Part shown: positions 21,272-29,127 of the stretch, piece after piece
Layout of the letters: each line of letters opens with the position of its first letter
Numbering within the stretch: the first letter of the stretch is position 1
NCBI GenBank assembly: GCA_046347635.1
Contig: JAXMFT010000014.1
Coordinates: 1-64,000, forward strand
Direction: 5' to 3'
Length of the DNA: 64,000 bases
From: JAGVSZ01 sp019137045
GTDB lineage: Bacteria > Pseudomonadota > Gammaproteobacteria > Burkholderiales > SG8-39
Position numbers and translations under genes: made by a program
Notes under the pieces: generated by a model
Told to the model about the DNA's origin: nothing
Databases searched by the model: none
What the model saw: only the letters and a program-made list of their open reading frames with translations

Positions 21272-21806
21272 TCGCTTCGCTCTCGAAAATGGTCGATTCG
21301 CCCAGGCCGGCGCACACGCCAACCCCTCCTCGGCCGACAGGGTGCGCGCGCCCCTCGAGCAGCGCACGCCTACCGTCGGCCCGACGGGCCCGGGGCCATG
21401 GGCCCCGGCCGCGTCGTCTCGCGGGAGTGGCCGGAGATCGCGTCCGGCGCAACCAAGCAGGCCCTCCGCGCGGGTGGCGCGGCGCCCTCCCAGCCGCGGC
21501 GCCCCGGTTGGCGCGCCGCGTACGCAAGCGTCGCGACGATGGGCCGCGACGCCCGTTGATTCTGGCATACCGACCTGCTGCGCCGCAACAGGTCCCCGCA
21601 ACCGGAACAACGATCAGGTCCGGGCCCGAAATCAATCGATTACTCGGGATGCGAGGTCACATTTCATATCGTGAGAGGAAGGTTTGCTGCGCTGCGCTAA
21701 GGCCGTGATGCGACGTCGAATCCGCTCCGACGGCAGCGGACGCCGGAACCGCCGGTGCTAGAATCGCGCGCCCTTTCCGCCGCTTCCCCGAACCATCCGC
21801 CCACCG
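21272..21806. other. Long intergenic region between divergent aceA and yqhA-like genes
   Basis: 535 bases without a convincing gene. It must hold the aceA promoter on the minus strand and the YqhA-family promoter on the plus strand. The portion 21600-21720 is lower in GC than its surroundings (ATCAATCGATTACTCGGG and CATTTCATATCGTGAGAGG), as expected for a promoter zone. The 12-mer TGCGCCGCAACA at 21579-21590 recurs exactly at 41316-41327 upstream of mdh. I could not assign -35/-10 boxes with confidence. Confidence 0.6.
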
Positions 21807-22364
21807 ATGACGCCGACGACTTCGCCCACCGCCCCCGCGCCCGTACGCCTCCGCCCCGTTCCCGCGCTGATCTTCGCCGCGCGCTGGCTGCAGCTGCCGC
21901 TCTACTTCGGCCTGATCCTCGCCATGGGGATCTACGTCGTCCAGTTCTGGAAGGAGATGATCCACGTCCTGCAGATCGTCTCCTCCAAGGACCTCGGCGA
22001 GACCGAGATCATGCTCGGCGTGCTCGGGCTGATCGACGTGGTGATGATCGCGAACCTGCTCATCATGGTGATCGTCGGCGGCTATGAGACCTTCGTGTCG
22101 CGCATGTACATCGAGGGGCATCCCGACCAGCCCGAATGGCTGTCGCACGTGAACGCGTCGGTGCTGAAAGTGAAGCTCGCCACCGCGATCATCGGCATCT
22201 CCTCGATCCACCTGCTGAAGACCTTCATCAACGCCGCGCAGCTCGAGGAAAAGCAGATGATGTGGCAGGTGCTCATCCACATCGCGTTTCTGTTCTCGGC
22301 GCTCGCGATCGCGGCGGCCGACCGCGTACTCGGCGTGCACTACCACGACGAGCACCGCGCGTAG
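21807..22364 (+). CDS. YqhA / UPF0114 (TIGR00645) family membrane protein
   Basis: A 185-residue integral membrane protein with four predicted helices. They are around residues 23-45 ('LQLPLYFGLILAMGIYVVQF'), 67-92 ('LGVLGLIDVVMIANLLIMVI'), 120-140 ('LATAIIGISSIHLLKTFINA') and 150-170 ('VLIHIAFLFSALAIAAADRV'). 'GGYETFVSRM' and 'WLSHVNASVLKVKLA' are signatures of this conserved but uncharacterised family. Its function is unknown; it may be a channel or transport accessory. It is followed two bases later by a sugar-dehydrogenase gene, probably co-transcribed. Confidence 0.93.
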   Translation: MTPTTSPTAPAPVRLRPVPALIFAARWLQLPLYFGLILAMGIYVVQFWKEMIHVLQIVSSKDLGETEIMLGVLGLIDVVMIANLLIMVIVGGYETFVSRMYIEGHPDQPEWLSHVNASVLKVKLATAIIGISSIHLLKTFINAAQLEEKQMMWQVLIHIAFLFSALAIAAADRVLGVHYHDEHRA

Positions 22365-22366
22365 CC

Positions 22367-23485
22367 GTGTTCCGCTTTCTCGCCCTCGGCGCGGCGCTCG
22401 TCGTCGCGGGCGCGGCCGGCGCGCAGACGATCCGCACCGAGGAGCACGCGCTGCGTGCCGTCACTGTCGTCGGCGGCCTCGTCCACCCCTGGAGCGTCGC
22501 GTTCCTGCCCGACGGGCGCATGCTCGTCACCGAGCGGCCCGGCCGCCTGCGCCTGGTCGGGCGCGACGGCCGCCTCGAGCCGCGTCCGCTCGATGGGTTG
22601 CCGGCGAACATCGCCGCGCTAGGCCAGGGCGGCCTGCTCGACGTCGCGCTCCATCCGAAGTTCGCGGAGAACGGCTGGGTTTACCTGTCGTACGCCGGGC
22701 GCGATGCGACCGGCGTCGGCACCGAGGTCGCGCGCGCCAGGCTCGCGGGCGACCGCCTCACCGAGCTGCAGACGATCTTCCGCATGCAGCCCAAGTCCGC
22801 CGGCGGTCGCCACTTCGGCTCGCGCCTCGTGTTCGACCGCGACGGCTACCTCTTCGTGACGCTGGGCGAGCGCGGCGAGCAGGAGCGCGCGCAGCGGCTC
22901 GACGATGACGCCGGCAAGATCGTGCGCCTGCACGACGACGGGCGCGTCCCCGCGGACAACCCGTTCGCGCAGCGCGCCGGCGCGAGGCCCGAGGTCTTCT
23001 CGCTCGGCAACCGCAACGTGCAGGGCGCGGCCCTCCACCCGCGCACTGGCGCGCTCTGGGCGCACGAGCACGGCCCCCAGGGCGGCGACGAGCTGAACGT
23101 CATTCGCGCCGGCGTGAACTACGGCTGGCCGGTGATCACCTATGGCGTCAACTACGGGATCGGGACGAAGATCGGCGAGGGCACCGCCAAGCCGGGCATG
23201 GCGCAGCCGGTCCATTACTGGGTGCCGTCGATCGCCCCGTCGGGAATGGCCTTCTACCAGGGCGACCGCTTCCCGCGCTGGAAGGGCGATCTCTTCGTCG
23301 GCGCGCTGCGCGACCAGATGCTGGTGCGCCTGCGGCTCGAAGGCGAGAAGGTGGTCCGGGAGGAGCGGATGCTGCAGGGGGCGTTCGGCCGGATCCGCGA
23401 CGTGCGCGCGGGCCCCGACGGGTTTCTCTACCTCCTCACCGACGAGCCGGACGGCAGGCTCATCCGGCTCGAGCCGGCCGGCTGA
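22367..23485 (+). CDS. PQQ-dependent sugar dehydrogenase (GSDH/Yli family), secreted
   Basis: A 372-residue six-bladed beta-propeller protein. The GTG at 22367, two bases after the previous stop, gives a clean signal peptide ('FRFLALGAALVVAGAAGAQ'). The catalytic-type motifs 'VHPWSVAFLPDGRMLVTER' (histidine acting as base in aldose dehydrogenases), 'GGLLDVALHPKFAENGWVYL', 'GSRLVFDRDGYLFVTLGERG', 'HEHGPQGGDELNVIRAGVNY' and 'GPDGFLYLLTDEPDGRLIR' follow in order. Relatives such as E. coli YliI oxidise aldoses at the aldehyde carbon using PQQ. Whether this strain makes PQQ cannot be seen here. Ends in a TGATCA shared with the convergent gene. Confidence 0.92.
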   Translation: MFRFLALGAALVVAGAAGAQTIRTEEHALRAVTVVGGLVHPWSVAFLPDGRMLVTERPGRLRLVGRDGRLEPRPLDGLPANIAALGQGGLLDVALHPKFAENGWVYLSYAGRDATGVGTEVARARLAGDRLTELQTIFRMQPKSAGGRHFGSRLVFDRDGYLFVTLGERGEQERAQRLDDDAGKIVRLHDDGRVPADNPFAQRAGARPEVFSLGNRNVQGAALHPRTGALWAHEHGPQGGDELNVIRAGVNYGWPVITYGVNYGIGTKIGEGTAKPGMAQPVHYWVPSIAPSGMAFYQGDRFPRWKGDLFVGALRDQMLVRLRLEGEKVVREERMLQGAFGRIRDVRAGPDGFLYLLTDEPDGRLIRLEPAG

Positions 23486-24184
23486 TCAGTCCACCCGCTG
23501 CCCGTCCTCGAACCGCTCGGCGGGCTTCTCGCCCTCGAACAGGCGCGCCGGGTAGAACGCGCGGAAGTCCGCCATCACGCGCTCGTGCGGAAAGTCCGAC
23601 CACACACCGTGGTCCTTCACGTACTCCATGTGGCGCCGGTCGCGCGCGTCGTACTCCTGGAACACCGCGTCCGCGCGCCCGTCGAACTCCGTGGGGCGCA
23701 CGTGGAAGCGGTCGCAGAGCTGGATGTTGAACGCCGGCGCGGCCTTCACCCACTGGCCATCGAGGTACAGCACCGCGTACCCGTGATGCATGAAGTAGGT
23801 GCTGCCCATCCAGGACTTGAGCTTCTCGGTGGTGAGGTGGTTGACGACGTCGGACAGCCCGATCCCGGCGTGGATCCCGACCGCGCGCGCGCACGCGGCG
23901 AGCAGGATCGCCTTCGGGATGCAGTAGGCGGCGCTCTGCGCCAGCACGCGGCTCGCGACGTAGTCGTCGGCGGCGAGCGTCATCGAGAACGGGTCGTAGC
24001 GCCAGCCGTCGCGCACGGCGTAGAAGAGCTTCACCGCGCGCGCGACCGGGTCGGCCGCGCCCGCGGCGGCGCCGAGCGCGAACTCGCGCAGGGCCGGCTC
24101 GGCGTGGTCGAGGAACCGCGTCGGGAGGAGATACTCCGGCCCCGGCACGGGACGCTCGCCGGGGGGCGTGTGGATCAGCGGCAC
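23486..24184 (-). CDS. Transglutaminase-like cysteine protease-fold protein
   Basis: A 232-residue cytosolic protein with a papain/transglutaminase-like core. Cys88 in 'AQSAAYCIPKAILLAACARA' follows the typical 'VRDGWRYDPF' segment. His134 in 'FMHHGYAVLYLDGQW' and Asp142 complete the expected Cys-His-Asp triad. There is no signal peptide. Family members act as proteases, peptide N-glycanase-like enzymes or transferases, so the substrate is unknown. The gene is the last of a minus-strand run with the AA_synth and SET genes (7 and 10 bases between them), so they probably share a transcript. Confidence 0.88.
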   Translation of the reverse strand: MPLIHTPPGERPVPGPEYLLPTRFLDHAEPALREFALGAAAGAADPVARAVKLFYAVRDGWRYDPFSMTLAADDYVASRVLAQSAAYCIPKAILLAACARAVGIHAGIGLSDVVNHLTTEKLKSWMGSTYFMHHGYAVLYLDGQWVKAAPAFNIQLCDRFHVRPTEFDGRADAVFQEYDARDRRHMEYVKDHGVWSDFPHERVMADFRAFYPARLFEGEKPAERFEDGQRVD

Positions 24185-24191
24185 GGTCGCC

Positions 24192-24773
24192 CTAGCGCAG
24201 GCCGTCCTGGCCCTTGACCTCGGCCGCGCGCAGCCCGCCGAGGCGCGCGTTCAGCCGGCCGCGCGTCGCCAGCGCGCAGATCACGGCGATCTCGTCGGGA
24301 AAAGGTGCATCCGGCACCGTCACCTCCATCGTGTCGTAGTTGTCGCGCACGTAGAGGGCGTCCTTGTGCGCGATCGGGATGTCGATCGTGGCGCCGAGCG
24401 CGCCGCGCTTGACGTTCGACGGCACCCACGCCTTGCCCCCGACCAGTGCGCGGAACGCGTCGCCGAACGCGTTCGTGATGAGCGCGATGCCGTGCTCCGG
24501 CGCGCCGTCCACGCCGACGAGGCAGCCCTTGCCGAAGCTCTGCGGGCGCTCGCCCGCGAGCGCCGCGAGCGCCCTGCCGCCGATCAGCTCGGCGAGCGCG
24601 CCGCCCCATCCCATCATCTCCGCCAGATCCTCGCCGTACGCGCGCGCGTGCGGATTGCCGATCACCGCCGCGACGGCGACCCTGCGCAGCGGCGGGCCGG
24701 ACGCGCGCCCCTGCTCGAGGACGATCTCCTCGTGCGCGACGAACACCTTGCGCAGCCGGAACGGGTAGGCCAT
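24192..24773 (-). CDS. Amino acid synthesis family protein (AA_synth, PF06684-like)
   Basis: A 193-residue protein of the poorly understood AA_synth family. Recognisable stretches are 'LRKVFVAHEEIVLEQGR', 'RRVAVAAVIGNPHARAYGED', 'PQSFGKGCLVGVDGAPEHG' and 'GALGATIDIPIAHKDALYVR'. The name comes from a weak link to amino acid biosynthesis and the true reaction is not established. No membrane segment or signal peptide. It lies between the SET-domain and transglutaminase-like genes with very short spacers, which suggests a shared function, but none can be deduced. Confidence 0.87.
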   Translation of the reverse strand: MAYPFRLRKVFVAHEEIVLEQGRASGPPLRRVAVAAVIGNPHARAYGEDLAEMMGWGGALAELIGGRALAALAGERPQSFGKGCLVGVDGAPEHGIALITNAFGDAFRALVGGKAWVPSNVKRGALGATIDIPIAHKDALYVRDNYDTMEVTVPDAPFPDEIAVICALATRGRLNARLGGLRAAEVKGQDGLR

Positions 24774-24783
24774 CGGGCCGAGC

Positions 24784-25308
24784 TTACCGCTTCTTCGCGA
24801 GCAGCGTCCCGCGGCAGGACTTGGCGCCGCACAGGCAGGGCCAGCGCCGCTTCTCGGCCGGGGTGTGCCGCTCCTCGAGGGTGATGTTGTAGTCGTAGCC
24901 GAGCTCCTCGCCGGGCCGGATGGCGCGGGTCGCCTCGATGTAAATGCGCCCGCCGTCGTCGACCGCCTCGCAGTTCGGCGCGCACGAGTGGTTGATCCAG
25001 CGCGCGGCGTTCCCGCCCTGCCCCGCGTCGATCACCATGTCGTCGTCGAGCTCGAAGAGAAAGGTGTGCGTCGGGACGCCCTCCTCGTCCGGATAGAGCT
25101 CGGAGGCGAGCGCGTACGGGATGCGCTTCCCGCGGTATTCGATGATGCGCGTGCCCTTGGCGATGTACCGCGCCGCGAAGACGCCGCGCCCGTGTATCCT
25201 CGATCGCCGCACGATGTACGGCGGTCCGTCGCCGTGCGCCCGCGCATTGGTGCGGCCGATGTGCTTGCCGCCGTGGCCGTTCAGTCCTGCATGCTGCTTA
25301 CGCGTCAT
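24784..25308 (-). CDS. SET domain-containing protein-lysine N-methyltransferase
   Basis: A 174-residue protein that is almost only a SET domain. It has 'YIVRRSRIHGRGVFAARYIA' (31-50), 'NHSCAPN' (106-112, SAM and lysine channel) and 'GEELGYDY' (133-140, catalytic tyrosine). A post-SET zinc cluster follows, with Cys158, Cys160 and Cys165, joined by Cys109 of the NHSC motif. This is the arrangement of eukaryotic histone methyltransferases, but the bacterial target is unknown; ribosomal or nucleoid proteins are possible. The first 27 residues are basic and His/Gly-rich. No chromatin-like partner is encoded beside it. First gene of the three-gene run ending at 23486. Confidence 0.93.
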   Translation of the reverse strand: MTRKQHAGLNGHGGKHIGRTNARAHGDGPPYIVRRSRIHGRGVFAARYIAKGTRIIEYRGKRIPYALASELYPDEEGVPTHTFLFELDDDMVIDAGQGGNAARWINHSCAPNCEAVDDGGRIYIEATRAIRPGEELGYDYNITLEERHTPAEKRRWPCLCGAKSCRGTLLAKKR

Positions 25309-25445
25309 CCCCAGCGCCCTGCTCGAAGCGAGGCGCAGATTCTACGCGATCAGGTCCGGTGTCCGGATGACTCGCTCGGCGCGCGAGCGGATCGCCGACG
25401 CGAGGCGGCCCCGGCGGCAAGTGCGCGCCGCGACGTGCCGATCCG

Positions 25446-25601
25446 TCAATAGAAGTTGTATTGCGGAAAGCCCGCCGCGTCCAGGCGGGCCTTCTCCTGC
25501 TCGTTCCACTGCACCCACTCGAGACCCTGCTTGTAGCGCGGGTCCGCGGCGCAGCCGGCCAGGCCTGCGGCAAGCAGGACGAGCAGCGCCAATCGCTTCA
25601 T
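25446..25601 (-). CDS. Mini-lipoprotein, paralogue 1 of a tandem trio
   Basis: A 51-residue protein from the ATG at 25601 with AAGGGG just upstream. Residues 1-16 are a lipoprotein signal ending in the lipobox L-A-G-Cys17. The mature peptide of about 35 residues reads 'ADPRYKQGLEWVQWNEQEKA' and then 'RLDAAGFPQYNFY'. The core DPRYxQG(L/V)EWVQW is shared with the next two genes. Asp after Ala at the +2/+3 region is compatible with outer- or inner-membrane retention and cannot be decided. I do not recognise the family. Size resembles entericidins, but there is no sequence similarity that I can see. Confidence 0.85.
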   Translation of the reverse strand: MKRLALLVLLAAGLAGCAADPRYKQGLEWVQWNEQEKARLDAAGFPQYNFY

Positions 25602-25650
25602 CGGGATCCCCTTCGTCGAATCGCGCGAGGTCGCTGCGCGCGCACCAGCC

Positions 25651-25833
25651 TCAGTCGTGGTTGTACTGCGGGAAGCCGGCGGCCTGGAGGCGCTGCCGCT
25701 CGGCTTCCTGCCACTGCACCCACTCGACTCCCTGGCGGTAGCGCGGATCCGAGGCACAGCCGCCGAGGACGCCGAGTGCGACGATCCCGAGGACGATCCC
25801 GAGGGCCGGGGAGCAAAGCGGGCGGCGCTTCAT
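25651..25833 (-). CDS. Mini-lipoprotein, paralogue 2 of a tandem trio
   Basis: A 60-residue protein from the ATG at 25833, preceded by AGGAG ('caggagctccaag'). The N-terminal 25 residues are a lipoprotein signal ('LGIVLGIVALGVLGG') with lipidated Cys26. The mature part is 'ASDPRYRQGVEWVQWQEAER' followed by 'QRLQAAGFPQYNHD'. It shares DPRYxQGxEWVQW and the AGFPQYN end with paralogues 1 and 3. The signal sequence differs strongly from those of the other two while the mature part is conserved, which argues for selection on the mature peptide. Function unknown. Confidence 0.85.
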   Translation of the reverse strand: MKRRPLCSPALGIVLGIVALGVLGGCASDPRYRQGVEWVQWQEAERQRLQAAGFPQYNHD

Positions 25834-25953
25834 CTTGGAGCTCCTGATCGGAATGGTTCGCGGCACAGTCCCCCACCCGTAAACGAAGGAGCCGCGCCCC
25901 CTATTCCCTACGCAATCGATCGGTCGCCGGATGCGATCCCCGTCACGCGGGAA

Positions 25954-26130
25954 TCACCGCTCGCTCCCGCCGGTGTACTGGGGAAACCCTTCCGCCTCGA
26001 GGCGCGCCTTCTGCTGCTCGTTCCACTGCACCCATTCGAGCCCCTGCTCGTAGCGGGGATCGCCCGCGCACCCTGCGGCGAGCGCGAGCGCCAGAACGAG
26101 GCTCGTGGTCAGCGCCGGGCGCGCGCGCAT
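25954..26130 (-). CDS. Mini-lipoprotein, paralogue 3 of a tandem trio
   Basis: A 58-residue protein whose ATG at 26130 overlaps the prpE stop codon (ATGA), so it is probably translated by coupling to prpE. The signal 'ALTTSLVLALALAAG' ends at lipobox Cys21. The mature part is 'AGDPRYEQGLEWVQWNEQQK' followed by 'ARLEAEGFPQYTGGSER'. It has four extra charged residues at the C-terminus compared with paralogue 1. No family recognised. Its coupling to a propionyl-CoA synthetase gene may be accidental or may place it under the same control. Confidence 0.85.
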   Translation of the reverse strand: MRARPALTTSLVLALALAAGCAGDPRYEQGLEWVQWNEQQKARLEAEGFPQYTGGSER

Positions 26131-28034
26131 CACTTCGCCCCGAGCGCCGCGCGGATCTGCTCGAGCGCGGTCGGGTCCTCGATCGTGGTCAGGTCGCCCG
26201 GGTCGCGCCCCTCGGCGAGCGCCTGGATCGACCGCCGCAGCAGCTTGCCCGAGCGCGTCTTCGGCAGCGCCGACACGAAGTGCACCCGCGACGGGCGCGC
26301 GATCGCGCCGAGCAGGCGGTCGACGGTCTGCATGACCTCCTTCTCCTGCGCCGCGCGGCCCTCCGCAGTGGCGACCTTCGCCGCGTCCTTCGCCACCGCG
26401 AACGCGAGCGGCATCTGGCCCTTCAGCTGATCGGCCACCCCGACCACGGCCACCTCGGCGACGTTGGGGTGCGCCGACACCGCCTCCTCGATCTCGCGCG
26501 TGCCGAGCCGGTGCCCGGCCACGTTGATCACGTCGTCGGTGCGGCCGAGGATGAAGAAATAGCCGTCCGCGTCGCGGATGCCCCAGTCGAACGTCGAGTA
26601 CACCTGCCTCGTCCTGAAGGTGTCGAAGTAGGTCTTGACGAAGCGCTCGTCGTCGCCCCAGATGGTGGACATCACCCCCGGCGGCAGGGGCGGCACGATC
26701 GCGACCACGCCCTTCTCGCCGGTCCCGCACTCCGACGCGTCGGCCTCGCGCAGCAGGCGCAGGTCGTAGCCGTAGGCGACGAACGACGGGCTGCCGAACT
26801 TGATCGGCGTGCGCTCGACCCCCGGCGCGGCGGTGAGGATCGGCCAGCCGGTCTCGGTCTGCCAGTAGTGGTCGATGACCGGCTTCTTCAGTGCCTCGGA
26901 GATCCAGACGTGGGTCGATTCGTCGAGCGGCTCGCCCGCGAGGAAGAGGTGGCGCAGGCTGGAGAGATCGTACCGGGTGAGGAAGGCGGGGTCCTGCTTC
27001 TTCAGCACGCGGATCGCGGTGGGCGCCGAGAACATCACGTTCACCCGCTGGTCCTGCACGATCTTCCACCAGATGCCGGCGTCGGGCCGGATCGGCGTGC
27101 CCTCGTACATGACGCTCGTCATGCCGGCGATCAGCGGGCCGTAGATGATGTAGGAATGGCCGACCACCCAGCCGATGTCGCTGGTGGTGAACATCGTCTC
27201 CCCGGCGTTGCCGCAGTAGATGTGCTTCATCGACGCGGCGAGCGCCACCGCGTAGCCGCCGGTGTCGCGCTGCACGCCCTTCGGCTTGCCGGTCGTGCCC
27301 GAGGTGTACAGGATGTAGGAGGGCGCGCTCGACTCGAGCCAGGTCACCGGGACCTGCGCGTCCAGGTGCTGCGCGCGCAGCGCCGCCCAGTCCACGTCGC
27401 GCCCGGGCACGCGCTGCGCCCCCGGGTCCACCCCGCGGTCCACGAGCAGCACCCGGTCGGGCTTGGACTGCGCGCGGGCGATCGCCTCGTCGAGGAGCGG
27501 CTTGTAGGGCACCGCCTTCCCCGCGCGCATCCCGCCGTCGGCCGAGACGATGAGCTTCGGGTGGGCGTCGTCGATGCGCGAGGCGAGGCTGTGCGCGGCG
27601 AACCCGCCGAACACCACCGAGTGGATCGCGCCGATGCGGGCGCAGGCGAGCATCGCGAAGGCCGCCTCGGGCACCATCGGCATGTAGATCAGCACCCGGT
27701 CGCCGCGCCCCACGCCGAGCGCGCGCATCATCGCCGCCGCGCGGTTCACCTCCGCGTGCAGCTCGCGGTAGCTGTAGGTGGCGCGCCGGTCGACCTCGGT
27801 CGAGATCCACACCAGCGCCGGCTGGTCGGCGCGCGCGGCGAGGTGCCGGTCGACCGCGTTGTGGCAGAGGTTGGTCTCCCCGCCGACGAACCACTGCGCG
27901 AACGGCGGGCGCGAGTAGTCGAGCACCCGCGCGCACGGCCGGTGCCAGTCGACCAGCTGCGCCTGCTCGGTCCAGAACGAGTCGCGCTCGGCGAGCGAGC
28001 GCGCGTGGAATGCGTGGTATCTCTCACCTGCCAT
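26130..28034 (-). CDS. prpE: Propionyl-CoA synthetase (AMP-forming acyl-CoA synthetase)
   Basis: A 634-residue acetyl-CoA-synthetase-type ligase whose start and length fit PrpE (about 630) better than Acs (about 652). It has 'YILYTSGTTGKPKGVQRDTG' for ATP binding, 'DHYWQTETGWPILTAAPG' for the acyl pocket and the C-terminal 'LPKTRSGKLLRRSIQ' with the regulatory lysine. 'ERDSFWTEQAQLVDWHRPCA' is the usual PrpE N-terminus. It converts propionate (and to a lesser degree acetate or acrylate) to the CoA ester. acuI lies 60 bases upstream on the same strand. A true acs is present elsewhere in the window, supporting a separate substrate here. Confidence 0.9.
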   Translation of the reverse strand: MAGERYHAFHARSLAERDSFWTEQAQLVDWHRPCARVLDYSRPPFAQWFVGGETNLCHNAVDRHLAARADQPALVWISTEVDRRATYSYRELHAEVNRAAAMMRALGVGRGDRVLIYMPMVPEAAFAMLACARIGAIHSVVFGGFAAHSLASRIDDAHPKLIVSADGGMRAGKAVPYKPLLDEAIARAQSKPDRVLLVDRGVDPGAQRVPGRDVDWAALRAQHLDAQVPVTWLESSAPSYILYTSGTTGKPKGVQRDTGGYAVALAASMKHIYCGNAGETMFTTSDIGWVVGHSYIIYGPLIAGMTSVMYEGTPIRPDAGIWWKIVQDQRVNVMFSAPTAIRVLKKQDPAFLTRYDLSSLRHLFLAGEPLDESTHVWISEALKKPVIDHYWQTETGWPILTAAPGVERTPIKFGSPSFVAYGYDLRLLREADASECGTGEKGVVAIVPPLPPGVMSTIWGDDERFVKTYFDTFRTRQVYSTFDWGIRDADGYFFILGRTDDVINVAGHRLGTREIEEAVSAHPNVAEVAVVGVADQLKGQMPLAFAVAKDAAKVATAEGRAAQEKEVMQTVDRLLGAIARPSRVHFVSALPKTRSGKLLRRSIQALAEGRDPGDLTTIEDPTALEQIRAALGAK

Positions 28035-28094
28035 GACGCCTCCTCATCGGCGGTCGGTCGCTCCTGGCGTCCCGGAATTGTCCGCTGCGGCGGT

Positions 28095-29087
28095 CTAGGC
28101 CGCCATGTCCACGACGATCCTACCCCGCACGCGCGCCTGGATGAAGTCGTCGAACACCCGCGGCAGGTCGTCGAACGGGATGGTGCGGGTGAGCTGCGCG
28201 AGGTGCCGGGGCCGCATATCGGTCGCCAGGCGCTGCCAGACGGCCTGGCGCTGCGCCATCAGGCAGTTGACCGAATCGACGCCGAGCAGGCTCACGCCGC
28301 GCAGGATGAAGGGCGCGACGGTCGTGTTCAGGTTCATGCTCGCGGCGAGGCCGACCGCCGCGAGCGGGGCGCCGATCGCCATCGTGCTCGCGAGCCACGC
28401 GAGCATCTCGCCGCCGAGGTTGTCCACGGCGCCCGCCCAGGTCGCCTTGTCGAGCGGCTTGATCTGCGTGAGGTCGATGCTCGAGCGGAGCTTCACCTCA
28501 TTGGCGCCGAGGCCGGTGAGGTAGTCGGACTCCGCCGCCTTGCCGGTGATCGCGACCACGTGGTGGCCGAGCCCGGCCAGGATGTCCACCGCGATCGAGC
28601 CCACGCCGCCGGTGGCGCCGGTCACGGCCACCGGCCCGCCGCCGGGCCGCAGACCCTCGTGCTCCATGCGCACGACCGCCAGCCCCGCGGTGAACCCGGC
28701 CGTGCCGAGCGCCATCGCGTCGAAGAGGCTCATCGCCTTCGGCATCGGCACGACCCAGTCGGCCTTGATGCGCGCGTACTCGCCGTAGCCGCCGTCGTGC
28801 GCGACGCCGATGTCGTAGCTCGTGGCGAGCACGGCGTCGCCCTTCGCGAAGCGCGCGTCGCTCGACTCGACCACGGTGCCGGCGAGGTCGATGCCCCCCA
28901 CGCACGGGAAGCGGCGGATGATGCGGCCCGCCCCGGTCGCAGCGAGCGCGTCCTTGTAGTTCACGCCCGAGTACGCGACGCGGATCGTCACCTCGCCCGG
29001 GTCGAGCTCGTCGATCGTGCTCTGCTCGAACCCCGCGACCACCTTCCGGTCGGCCTCGCGCAGCCGGTAGACCCTGAACTTGTCCAT
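28095..29087 (-). CDS. acuI: Acrylyl-CoA reductase-type MDR oxidoreductase (AcuI/YhdH)
   Basis: A 330-residue zinc-independent medium-chain dehydrogenase/reductase. It has a strong ribosome site (AAGGAGG) before the ATG at 29087. The N-terminal catalytic fold shows 'VAYSGVNYKDALAATGAGRI' and 'RFPCVGGIDLAGTVVES'. The NADPH-binding Rossmann segment is 'PVAVTGATGGVGSIAVDILA'. 'FILRGVSLLGVDSVNC' is typical of AcuI/YhdH. Enzymes of this group reduce acrylyl-CoA to propionyl-CoA with NADPH, which protects the cell from the reactive acrylyl-CoA. The neighbour prpE would supply or share the propionyl-CoA pool. Confidence 0.9.
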   Translation of the reverse strand: MDKFRVYRLREADRKVVAGFEQSTIDELDPGEVTIRVAYSGVNYKDALAATGAGRIIRRFPCVGGIDLAGTVVESSDARFAKGDAVLATSYDIGVAHDGGYGEYARIKADWVVPMPKAMSLFDAMALGTAGFTAGLAVVRMEHEGLRPGGGPVAVTGATGGVGSIAVDILAGLGHHVVAITGKAAESDYLTGLGANEVKLRSSIDLTQIKPLDKATWAGAVDNLGGEMLAWLASTMAIGAPLAAVGLAASMNLNTTVAPFILRGVSLLGVDSVNCLMAQRQAVWQRLATDMRPRHLAQLTRTIPFDDLPRVFDDFIQARVRGRIVVDMAA

Positions 29088-29127
29088 GCGGAAATCCTCC
29101 TTATCGCGTCACTGCCTGACGCCCTGC

